Positions 9,012 through 14,979 of a DNA stretch of 17,611 nt are shown here, in pieces. The stretch spans positions 1 through 17,611 of the forward strand of contig JAEZJV010000028.1 of NCBI GenBank assembly GCA_023415635.1, in the 5' to 3' direction. The position numbers were made by a program, and so were the translations under genes. Within the stretch, counting starts at the first letter, position 1; the number at the start of each line of letters is the position of its first letter. The notes below the pieces were generated by a model. That model was not told the origin of the DNA and ran no database searches. It saw only the letters and a list, made by a program, of their open reading frames with translations. This stretch comes from Bacillota bacterium (GTDB taxonomy: Bacteria; Bacillota; Clostridia; Lachnospirales; Lachnospiraceae).

Positions 9012-9296
9012 TTAAATGAAGTACTAACCGGATTATCTTGGTATCAGCTTCCTATGTTTACCATAGAAGTATTACTGATTACTGCTGCTATGGCATATCT
9101 GGGGTTTCATTCCAACAGCCTCTGGCCGGCAATTTTACTCCATGCGAGTCATAATATAATTGACCTGTCTATCTGTGCGCCATTAGCAAAGGCCGGTAAC
9201 AGTGCGTATTTTGCAGGTGAGACAGGTTTTATCACGATATTATACATCTTATTAATCACACTGTTATTATATCGAAAAAGAGCTCGCCTTGAATAG
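9012..9296 (+). pseudogene. 5'-truncated CPBP (CAAX-type) intramembrane protease remnant
   Basis: The open frame ending at 9296 encodes the C-terminal part of a CPBP-family membrane protease. The family-like segment WYQLPMFTIEV is followed by a transmembrane stretch, SNSLWPAILLHASHN (with the second conserved histidine region), AKAGNSAYFAGETG, and a final transmembrane segment ending in basic residues. The similarity begins upstream of the only ATG (9054), at about 9027, so an N-terminal part has been lost rather than never present. The glutamate pair (EExxxR motif) and first histidine expected in the missing half are absent, and there is no ribosome-binding site before the ATG. A stop (TAG at 8964-8966) closes the frame upstream. 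A functional enzyme is unlikely; this is a decaying gene fragment. Confidence 0.7.
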
Positions 9297-9304
9297 GTTA
9301 TGAT

Positions 9305-9352
9305 AAAAAAGACAAACAACACTTCTAATTCAAAGTGTTGTCTGTCTTTTTT
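9305..9352. terminator. Bidirectional rho-independent terminator
   Basis: A 20-bp stem with one mismatch runs from AAAAAAGACA (9305-9314) through CAACACTT (9317-9324), over an 8-base loop, to AAGTGTTG (9333-9340) and TGTCTTTTTT (9343-9352). T6 tracts end the hairpin on both strands. It ends the protease remnant on the plus strand and, about 120 bases past the hxlB stop, the sugar-phosphate operon on the minus strand. Confidence 0.92.
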
Positions 9353-9474
9353 GTTAGCTAAAAGTGCCATCCATCCAACCCAAATATCAACCCGAGCCGT
9401 ATTGGGTAACAAAGGACCTATTATAGTTTGCATCGTATTTCGAAGGATTTCCTACAATGATTTTGACAATAATG

Positions 9475-10038
9475 CTATTCCAGATTTGCATGCTTTGTCA
9501 TCAATACTATATTGCTCTCGGTTAAGGCTCGAAAACTCATCAGATTAATAATGATTGCATCACCAATTAATAAAACACTCTGTTCGAAGGTGTTAGCTCC
9601 CGGCTGAATTGAATGCTTTTTATTGTTTTCTACTTTCGTTGTAGCTGCCTTTACTTCAAGCACGAAATCAGCAAGCTTACCAATCGGTGAATCGGTCTTG
9701 GTAGTGATTAAGGCAAGATCGGCACCAATCCTTTTACACTTTTCCGCAATGACAGTCAAGGTACCTGTAGCTCCGCTTCCTGAAGCAATGATCAGCAGAT
9801 CACCCTTTTCAATTGCAGGAGTTACTGTTTCTCCCACAACATATGCAACAAATCCCATATGCATAAGCCGCATTGCAAAGCCTCTAATCATCATAAGAGA
9901 TCTTCCGGCACCGGCAACAAGAATTTTGTTTGCCTCTAAAATGCTTTCTTGAAGCTTGTCCAACTGTTCCTCGTCCAGTGTTGAAAAAGTATCCTTCAGT
10001 TCTTCCATTACCATGGATAAGATTTCTTTTGTTTTCAT
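9475..10038 (-). CDS. hxlB: 6-phospho-3-hexuloisomerase
   Basis: A 187-residue SIS-domain isomerase that converts D-arabino-3-hexulose-6-phosphate to fructose-6-phosphate, the second step of the ribulose-monophosphate pathway. Similarity to characterised enzymes runs end to end: AGAGRSLMMIRGFAMRLMHMG (about 42-62), YVVGETVTPAIEKGD (66-80), the phosphate-binding serine loop ASGSGATGTL (85-94), IQPGANTFEQS (144-153, with the conserved glutamate) and the terminal HANLE. Known enzymes usually have GSGSGET in the loop; here the glutamate is alanine. The ATG overlaps the hxlA stop by four bases (ATGA at 10035-10038), with GGAGG about 10 bases upstream inside hxlA, which indicates translational coupling. 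Formaldehyde fixation and reverse use for pentose supply are both possible. Confidence 0.9.
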   Translation of the reverse strand: MKTKEILSMVMEELKDTFSTLDEEQLDKLQESILEANKILVAGAGRSLMMIRGFAMRLMHMGFVAYVVGETVTPAIEKGDLLIIASGSGATGTLTVIAEKCKRIGADLALITTKTDSPIGKLADFVLEVKAATTKVENNKKHSIQPGANTFEQSVLLIGDAIIINLMSFRALTESNIVLMTKHANLE

Positions 10039-10667
10039 CCTTTCATAGCCTCCTTCATTTCTATCACTGCTTTTCTGATATCCGGTGCATTATATAAAGC
10101 TCCACCAGCAATGATAATTTCAGGCTCTTCTGAAGTGTAATCATGAATGGTAGACATTTTTACGCCTCCGGCAACCGCTGCCTTGCTTCTGGGGACCGCT
10201 GAGATCAGTTCTCTTAAATCATTTAATGGCATGCGTCCGTTCTTCTGCATATCGACACCTGTGTGAACACCAATATAATCAACACCTAATTCCAATAATT
10301 CTTTTGATCTCTTGGGGATATCCGTAACACAGATTAAATCCGCAAGCACCTTACGTCCAAACTCGTGAGCTGTATCGACAACCTCTTTAATTGTCGCATT
10401 ATCAGCCAAGGCTAAAACGGTAATGATATCCGCACCATTTTCACAAATATCACGACATTCAATTTCTCCGCCATCGATAATCTTGCTGTCAGCCAGCACC
10501 ATCAAATCAGGGTATTTGTCCTTTAACACCTTTACCGGAAGCATACCCTCCTTCATAATTACAGGGGTTCCTACTTCATAAATATCGATCACATCGTGGA
10601 TCTGATCCGCAATTTCAATCACTCTTTTCGTATCTGCAATATCTACTGCAATCTGTAATTTCATCAT
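10035..10667 (-). CDS. hxlA: 3-hexulose-6-phosphate synthase
   Basis: A 210-residue TIM-barrel enzyme of the orotidine-phosphate decarboxylase superfamily. It condenses formaldehyde with ribulose-5-phosphate, or runs in reverse. Family signatures are LQIAVD (D9), YEVGTPVI (E31), the DxKxxD metal/substrate motif as DSKIIDGGEIE (D60, K62, D65), GADIITVLALADNATIK, GVDYIGVHTGVDMQ, and the phosphate site VAGGVK/IIAGGALY. The closest match from memory is the Bacillus methanolicus type. The related 3-keto-L-gulonate-6-phosphate decarboxylases have HRSRDAQ where this has HTGVDMQ. The serine in DSK and the G-G of DGG depart from the usual DLKIMDAG. The start is the first of two adjacent ATGs; GGAGGAG about 10 bases upstream overlaps the stop of the isomerase gene. 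It is flanked by pgi and hxlB. Confidence 0.88.
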   Translation of the reverse strand: MMKLQIAVDIADTKRVIEIADQIHDVIDIYEVGTPVIMKEGMLPVKVLKDKYPDLMVLADSKIIDGGEIECRDICENGADIITVLALADNATIKEVVDTAHEFGRKVLADLICVTDIPKRSKELLELGVDYIGVHTGVDMQKNGRMPLNDLRELISAVPRSKAAVAGGVKMSTIHDYTSEEPEIIIAGGALYNAPDIRKAVIEMKEAMKG

Positions 10668-10681
10668 TCTATTTTCTCCTC

Positions 10682-11482
10682 CTATCGATACATGTTCTGA
10701 ATTGCTTCTACATACTGAGCCGGATGCAGAAGAAAATCAAATTTTTCAGGATTCTTGATAAAGCTGTGATAGCATGGTACACCAAATTCAATTCCTAGCT
10801 CTTTGTTTTCTTGTGGTTCAACAAGTTTAGCTTCCCGTGAAATTTTATAATCTTGATTCGGTACTACCTTAAAAGTTTCCTTGTCTTTCATGATATACAC
10901 TGACAATCCGTGCTTTGCTTGTATCGGTTGATAAAGCAGGGGGCAGGAAACTACTGCAATGTTACTGAACATGGATACTTCATCTGTCGGGTTAATGGAT
11001 CCGTGTCCGTAAAATGGGGGGACAATAATCGCTTGCCCAGCCTTCACATGTACTACCTTGATATCTTCGATTATAGGTTCTTCCGCCTGATTAAAGTTCA
11101 TAACCTTCTGAAGTATAAAAACAATCTCGCCTTTGATTACCTCATATATCTCAGCATAAGTATATACATCGTTGGCAATGTACCCATGATAATGTCCGGA
11201 TGTCTTTTTACATTCGCCATTTATCGTTCCCGGTTGAATCGCTGTAATATCATAACGATAATCATATTTCTTAAACTTTTGCTCATGTTCTTGGAAAACG
11301 ATATTGCGATACGCCGAATACATATATTCATTTTCCTCTAAACTTGAGCTGTCCTTCAGCAGACCAACCATTTGCCCTGCGAGCTTTTTCGAGCTTCCTT
11401 CGCAGGTTAGCCCATTTCTAAATTCTAGATCCTTTGTCGCTTCATTATAAAAAATCGGCAATCCGGAATGTATAATTTCCAA
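10682..11482 (-). CDS. Cupin-type glucose-6-phosphate isomerase
   Basis: A 266-residue protein of the archaeal-type (cupin) glucose-6-phosphate isomerase family, which interconverts glucose-6-phosphate and fructose-6-phosphate with a bound metal. The cupin core runs from about 80 to 165. TSGHYHG supplies H97 and H99, EIYEVIKGE supplies the acidic ligand (E111 or E114), and VPPFYGHGSINP supplies H160. This order, H-x-H, E, H, is that of the known metal site. The start is a TTG at 11480-11482 with AAGGAGGAG 5-7 bases upstream. It is first in a tight operon with hxlA (14-base gap) and hxlB (4-base overlap). Together the three enzymes would link ribulose-5-phosphate plus formaldehyde to glucose-6-phosphate. 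It is unrelated in fold to the usual bacterial Pgi, which may be encoded elsewhere. Confidence 0.86.
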   Translation of the reverse strand: MEIIHSGLPIFYNEATKDLEFRNGLTCEGSSKKLAGQMVGLLKDSSSLEENEYMYSAYRNIVFQEHEQKFKKYDYRYDITAIQPGTINGECKKTSGHYHGYIANDVYTYAEIYEVIKGEIVFILQKVMNFNQAEEPIIEDIKVVHVKAGQAIIVPPFYGHGSINPTDEVSMFSNIAVVSCPLLYQPIQAKHGLSVYIMKDKETFKVVPNQDYKISREAKLVEPQENKELGIEFGVPCYHSFIKNPEKFDFLLHPAQYVEAIQNMYR

Positions 11483-11530
11483 GATATCTCCTCCTTATTT
11501 CATTTGATAACATTATTCTATATAGCCTCT

Positions 11531-11560
11531 TGTAACAAATACAGTCACACCCTGTAACAA
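11531..11560. promoter_or_regulatory. Candidate operator upstream of the hxl operon
   Basis: The 8-mer TGTAACAA occurs at 11531-11538 and again at 11553-11560, 22 bp apart, which is about two helical turns. Within it, GTCACA CCC TGTAAC (11544-11558) is a near-perfect palindrome with one mismatch. It lies about 50-80 bases upstream of the isomerase start, where a promoter is expected; TAGAAT on the minus strand (11515-11520) is a possible -10 box. Binding by the neighbouring RpiR-type regulator is inference. Confidence 0.4.
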
Positions 11561-11562
11561 TA

Positions 11563-11710
11563 AAAGTGTCAGTTAGCTGACACTTTAGCGCCTGAGCGGA
11601 TTGCGTAGCAATAATTTCCTTTCCGCGAGGTGCGCATCCCAATGCGAACTTGTTCGCTATGCGGAGCGTTTTTTACTTTATAGGACGAACTTTCCTATAA
11701 AGTAAAAAAA
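11563..11710. repeat. Palindrome-rich intergenic block
   Basis: Several inverted repeats are stacked end to end. AAAGTGTCAG/CTGACACTTT (11563-11586) is a 10-bp stem with a 4-base loop. ATTGC-GTA-GCAAT lies inside GCGGA/TCCGC (about 11596-11624). GCGAAC-TT-GTTCGC covers 11644-11657. A perfect 17-bp stem with a 7-base loop spans 11669-11709 (arms contain ACTTTATAGGA and TCCTATAAAGT). The central part is richer in G+C than its surroundings and has no coding signal. The architecture resembles a dispersed REP/MITE-like intergenic repeat; copy number elsewhere cannot be judged from one window. Confidence 0.5.
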
Positions 11711-11752
11711 GCACCTCCAAACACTAGATTTATAATCCAATGTTTGTGGTGC
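11704..11752 (-). terminator. Terminator of the RpiR-type regulator gene
   Basis: On the minus strand GCACC and CAAACA (11752-11741) pair with TGTTTG and GGTGC (11723-11711), with a small internal bulge, and are followed by seven T residues (11710-11704). It lies 25 bases after the stop codon of the regulator. It separates the regulator from the hxl operon, so the operon needs its own promoter. Confidence 0.8.
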
Positions 11753-11776
11753 ATTCATTATTTTGTAAGGTAATAG

Positions 11777-12514
11777 TTATAGTCTTCTTGCCAAAGCTTC
11801 AATTAAAAAGATCACAGGAACCTGAGTTGTTATATTATAAAATGGCTCTCTTACCCTTTGCGACATACTATAGGAGATATTCCAGTCTGACATTTTTGCA
11901 ATCGTTGACGAAGAAGCACTTGTAATACTCAATAATTTACATTTATGCTTTTGAAAGCGGTTTAGCAAATCGATCAACAGTTCCGTCTCACCAGATACGG
12001 ATAGCGCAATTACGATCGTATCCTCCGTCATATCAGTTAACACCGGATAATACGGATCTTCTAAACCCAGTGAAAACTTTCCCATATTGGAAAAATATCT
12101 GGCTGCATATTTTCCTAAGGTTCCTGATGATCCAATTCCGACAAAAATAACTTTCTGCGCCTTTCTTATCATATTGGCTGCTTTTTCTAATTCCGTCTCA
12201 AAAGCACTGGTATTGGCACGCTCAAAATAATGTAGAATTTCATTCAGATCATCCCCAGGCTCTTTAATCATCGTTTGATTCAGGTATAGCTTGAGCTTTT
12301 CACGAAATTCGGAATATCCTAAGCACCCCAATTTTCCACAGAACCGTATGATAGATGCAGTCGAGGTATGAACTGCTGCCGCCAATTCTCTTATCGTCAT
12401 ATACTGAATTTTATCTTTATTACTTATAATAAACTTGTATATACTAATCTCTAGCTCGTTCAGCTTCTGTATATTCTCATATGTAAACAGCACTTCCATA
12501 TAGGATACCCCCAT
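11777..12514 (-). CDS. RpiR/MurR family transcriptional regulator (HTH-SIS)
   Basis: A 245-residue regulator with an N-terminal RpiR helix-turn-helix (about 15-85; MTIRELAAAVHTSTASIIRFC is the recognition region, at 39-59) and a C-terminal SIS sugar-phosphate domain (about 118-240, with FVGIGSSGT and ALSVSGET). RpiR proteins usually control adjacent sugar-phosphate genes in response to a phosphosugar. The hxlA/hxlB/isomerase operon directly downstream is the obvious target, and its effector could be hexulose-6-phosphate or fructose-6-phosphate; that is inference. The start is uncertain. The ATG at 12512-12514 has AGGG eight bases upstream, but the ATG at 12497-12499 (residue 6) has GGGGG at similar spacing and would give 240 residues. 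A palindrome at 12600-12617 lies upstream. It has its own terminator. Confidence 0.88.
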   Translation of the reverse strand: MGVSYMEVLFTYENIQKLNELEISIYKFIISNKDKIQYMTIRELAAAVHTSTASIIRFCGKLGCLGYSEFREKLKLYLNQTMIKEPGDDLNEILHYFERANTSAFETELEKAANMIRKAQKVIFVGIGSSGTLGKYAARYFSNMGKFSLGLEDPYYPVLTDMTEDTIVIALSVSGETELLIDLLNRFQKHKCKLLSITSASSSTIAKMSDWNISYSMSQRVREPFYNITTQVPVIFLIEALARRL

Positions 12515-12599
12515 ACCTCTATCCCTTCATTATTTATTCATTCGACAAAATGATTTGAGTAAAACAACTATGATCAACAAAAGTATCAAATTTCATCTT

Positions 12600-12617
12600 A
12601 ACTATAACATAATAGTT
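12600..12617. promoter_or_regulatory. Palindrome upstream of the RpiR-type regulator
   Basis: AACTAT (12600-12605), six bases, then ATAGTT (12612-12617) form a perfect dyad about 85 bases upstream of the regulator start. Its 18-bp size and position fit an autoregulatory operator of an RpiR protein. No convincing promoter boxes could be fixed next to it, and the same dyad is not seen upstream of the hxl operon. Confidence 0.3.
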
Positions 12618-12713
12618 CAATCGCATCCATATGAAATATTTTAATGGTATTATTTGGTCACGTAATCCTATATTCAATATCATTTATTACGATTGAGGAA
12701 TTAATTATGATCC

Positions 12714-12741
12714 AAAAAAAGCAGCCATACGGCTGCTTTTT
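12714..12741 (-). terminator. Terminator of spoVG
   Basis: AAAAAGCAGCC (12716-12726), a four-base loop ATAC and GGCTGCTTTTT (12731-12741) form a perfect stem. Read on the minus strand it ends in seven T residues (12720-12714), 26 bases after the spoVG stop. It could also act on plus-strand transcripts, which see five T residues. Confidence 0.9.
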
Positions 12742-12766
12742 CTGGATTTTATTACCGGTAAAACAA

Positions 12767-13048
12767 TTATTCTTCTTCTGCTTCGTCTGATTCTAAAGCC
12801 GCAATTTCGTACTTCTCAAGGATAATCTTCTGAATCTTATCCCTGGTGTCCGAATTGATCGGATGAGCAATATCACGATACTCTCCGTCGCCGGCTTTTC
12901 TGCTTGGCATAGCAATAAAAAGACCTTTATCACCTTCAATAACCTTGATATCATGAACCACGAACTCATTATCAAGCGTAATCGATACTACGGCCTTCAT
13001 CTTGCCTTCCTTACTTACCTTCCTCACGCGAACGTCGGTAATTTGCAT
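12767..13048 (-). CDS. spoVG: Septation/sporulation regulator SpoVG
   Basis: A small SpoVG protein, a nucleic-acid-binding regulator affecting cell division, sporulation and other post-exponential traits. The conserved core is plain: QITDVRVRKV, SITLDNEFVVHDIKVIEGDKGLFIAMPSRK, and GEYRDIAHPINSDTR, with an acidic tail (ESDEAEEE). The frame opens two codons earlier at 13054, but I place the start at the ATG 13046-13048 (93 residues). Known SpoVG proteins begin at this point, and the G-rich ribosome site (AAGGGGGG) lies about 9 bases from it but only 3 from the earlier ATG. It is monocistronic, with a promoter at 13197-13225 and a terminator at 12714-12741, and is divergent from murC. In Bacillus subtilis spoVG is a sigma-H gene; the promoter seen here looks sigma-A-like. 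Confidence 0.95.
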   Translation of the reverse strand: MQITDVRVRKVSKEGKMKAVVSITLDNEFVVHDIKVIEGDKGLFIAMPSRKAGDGEYRDIAHPINSDTRDKIQKIILEKYEIAALESDEAEEE

Positions 13049-13196
13049 CGGCATGGTCCCCCTTTTCTGTCAAATTTATCGTTAGAATTTAGAAAAAGTT
13101 AGTTTAACACTAGTTAATTCACTTTTCCCCGTTACAATAATACACCTGCTTTTTCTTTTGGCTTTAAAATTTTAACAATAGGTGGATACATATGCC

Positions 13197-13225
13197 ATTA
13201 TACCACAATTATTCCTAATTGTGAA
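13197..13225 (-). promoter_or_regulatory. spoVG promoter with overlapping palindromic operator
   Basis: On the minus strand, TTCACA (13220-13225) and TATAAT (13197-13202) are exactly 17 bp apart. Between them, and covering part of the -35 box, is a perfect palindrome, CACAATTA-TTCC-TAATTGTG (13204-13223). A protein bound there would block RNA polymerase. The message would carry an untranslated leader of about 140 bases. A sigma-H-like AGGAATAA is present, but no matching GAAT -10 box is found. Confidence 0.65.
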
Positions 13226-13382
13226 TAATAAATGCAGGAAAAGCTTAAAAATTTAAACGTATTTTGTTATTTTTACCTTAACAGACCATTTTTTTATCAA
13301 TTTTAACTAAAGATCCTCTCGGAAATCAGTTTGCTGCTATCACCAGCTGATCAAATCTGGAATATAATGACTACTGGCAACC

Positions 13383-13436
13383 AATTCCGGCGAGGAATTA
13401 ATTTAATATTGTATTTTGAAGAAAATGGGTTATAAT
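13383..13436 (+). promoter_or_regulatory. murC promoter and upstream inverted repeat
   Basis: TTGTAT (13409-13414) and TATAAT (13431-13436) are separated by 16 bp, about 140 bases before murC. Just upstream is the inverted repeat AATTCC-ggcga-GGAATT (13383-13399). A second perfect TATAAT (13507-13512) and a TTGACA (13495-13500) occur closer to the gene but are not spaced to act together. The rest of the 520 bases between spoVG and murC holds no gene I can support. Confidence 0.5.
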
Positions 13437-13575
13437 AGCAGGTAAGCGCAAACACTTGATATCAAACGATGATACGGAAAAAGCAGAAGGTGTTTTGACA
13501 CTTTATTATAATACAGGAATAAATTCCGTGTTTATATCATGAGAATTTCAAATTATCTAGGATAGGAAGTGTACT

Positions 13576-14979
13576 ATGTACAAAATTGATTTTAATGCGC
13601 CGTGCCGGATTCATTTTATTGGTATTGGCGGAATTAGTATGAGCGGCTTTGCAGAATATCTACATACACTCGGTTTTTTAATAAGCGGTTCTGACAGTCA
13701 CGAAAGTAAAATAACACAACATCTGGAGGAACTCGGAATAAAAATCTTCATCGGACAAAAACCCTCTAATATATCATCCGAAATTGACTGCGTGGTATAT
13801 ACCGCCGCTATCAAGGAGGATAATGAAGAATTCATGGAGGTTAAGCGCAGAGAAATACCGATGCTTAGCCGTGCTCAGATGATAGGTCAGGTAATGCTGA
13901 ATTTTGATAATGCTGTAGCTGTATCCGGAACCCACGGTAAGACTACTACCACTTCAATGCTTTCTCTTATCTTTATGGTTGCACAGCTGGATCCCACCAT
14001 CAGCGTTGGCGGCATACTTGATGCTATTGGTGGTAATATCCGTATGGGTAACTCAGAACATTTTATCATCGAGGCCTGTGAATATACGAACACCTTCCTG
14101 GAATTTTATCCTAAGCGCGGCATCATCCTGAATATAGATGCTGACCATCTGGATTTCTTCAAGGATCTGGAGGATATCCGTAATTCCTTCCATCTTTTTG
14201 CCAAACGTCTTCCGAAGGACGGCCAGCTGTTTATCTATGGTGATATTGACCGCCTTGAGGAGCTTACCTCTGATTTAAGCTGTGAAGTATTAACTTATGG
14301 AATAATTGATCCTGCGTACCGTACCGGTAACCGGAATTATGATATTGCTGCTGACCGGGTCTCCTTTGATGCCTATAGCCAAGGGAGCTACGATTTATAC
14401 TTTAGAGGTAAATTTATCGACCGCATCAGCCTGAATGTCATTGGACTTCATAATATCTCGAACTCTCTTCCCGCTATCGGTGTTGCTTTAGAAGTTGGTA
14501 TACCGATTGCGGTTATTAAACAGGCCCTCTTAACCTTCCAGAATTCAAAACGCCGCCTGGAATATAAAGGGGAGATCGGTGGCATCACCATTATTGATGA
14601 TTATGCCCATCATCCGACTGAGGTTACCGCATCCTTAAAGGCGGCAAAGAACTACCCGCATAAGAAGCTTTGGTGCGTATTCCAGCCGCATACCTATACC
14701 AGATTACGCCAACATCTTTCTGAATTTGCTGTTTCATTGTCACTGGCCGATAAAATCGTTCTTTCTGATATCTATGCAGCCCGTGAGAAGAACCCCGGTG
14801 ATATTTCTTCGAAAGATTTAGCTCAGGAGCTCGAGAACTTAGGTAAAGAAGTTTACTATTTTTCAAGCTTTGATGAAATCGAAAATTTTTTATTACAAAA
14901 TTGTATTAACGGTGACCTGTTGATAACTATGGGCGCCGGAGACATCGTATCCGTGGGAGAAAACCTTCTAGGTCTGTAG
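13576..14979 (+). CDS. murC: UDP-N-acetylmuramate--L-alanine ligase
   Basis: A 467-residue MurC, which uses ATP to attach L-alanine to UDP-N-acetylmuramic acid, the first amino-acid addition in cytosolic peptidoglycan precursor synthesis. The Rossmann-type UDP-binding domain opens with FIGIGGISMSG (14-24). The central ATPase domain has the Mur ligase P-loop SGTHGKTTTT (117-126) and ACEYTNTFLEFYP (167-179). NISNSLPAIG (293-302) belongs to the ATP/ADP site. The C-terminal domain has DDYAHHPTEV (341-350), PHTYTR and GAGD (453-456). Length is typical. The ribosome-binding site is weak (GGAAG seven bases before the ATG), but the start agrees with the family N-terminus. It is probably a single-gene unit, because a strong terminator follows the stop within about 10 bases. 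Confidence 0.97.
   Translation: MYKIDFNAPCRIHFIGIGGISMSGFAEYLHTLGFLISGSDSHESKITQHLEELGIKIFIGQKPSNISSEIDCVVYTAAIKEDNEEFMEVKRREIPMLSRAQMIGQVMLNFDNAVAVSGTHGKTTTTSMLSLIFMVAQLDPTISVGGILDAIGGNIRMGNSEHFIIEACEYTNTFLEFYPKRGIILNIDADHLDFFKDLEDIRNSFHLFAKRLPKDGQLFIYGDIDRLEELTSDLSCEVLTYGIIDPAYRTGNRNYDIAADRVSFDAYSQGSYDLYFRGKFIDRISLNVIGLHNISNSLPAIGVALEVGIPIAVIKQALLTFQNSKRRLEYKGEIGGITIIDDYAHHPTEVTASLKAAKNYPHKKLWCVFQPHTYTRLRQHLSEFAVSLSLADKIVLSDIYAAREKNPGDISSKDLAQELENLGKEVYYFSSFDEIENFLLQNCINGDLLITMGAGDIVSVGENLLGL

Noticed and set aside
9149..9433. Minus-strand open frame over the protease remnant and terminator.
   Set aside because: It crosses the terminator hairpin and the antisense of a recognisable coding remnant; no ribosome site or family similarity.
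11445..11642. Minus-strand open frame overlapping the isomerase start and the palindromic block.
   Set aside because: It runs through inverted repeats and overlaps the well-supported isomerase start in another frame; composition is not protein-like.
13049..13054. Two-codon longer start of SpoVG.
   Set aside because: The ribosome site would be only three bases away, and known SpoVG proteins begin at the following methionine.
13495..13512. TTGACA followed by TATAAT just upstream of murC.
   Set aside because: The two boxes are separated by only six bases, far too close to work together as a promoter.
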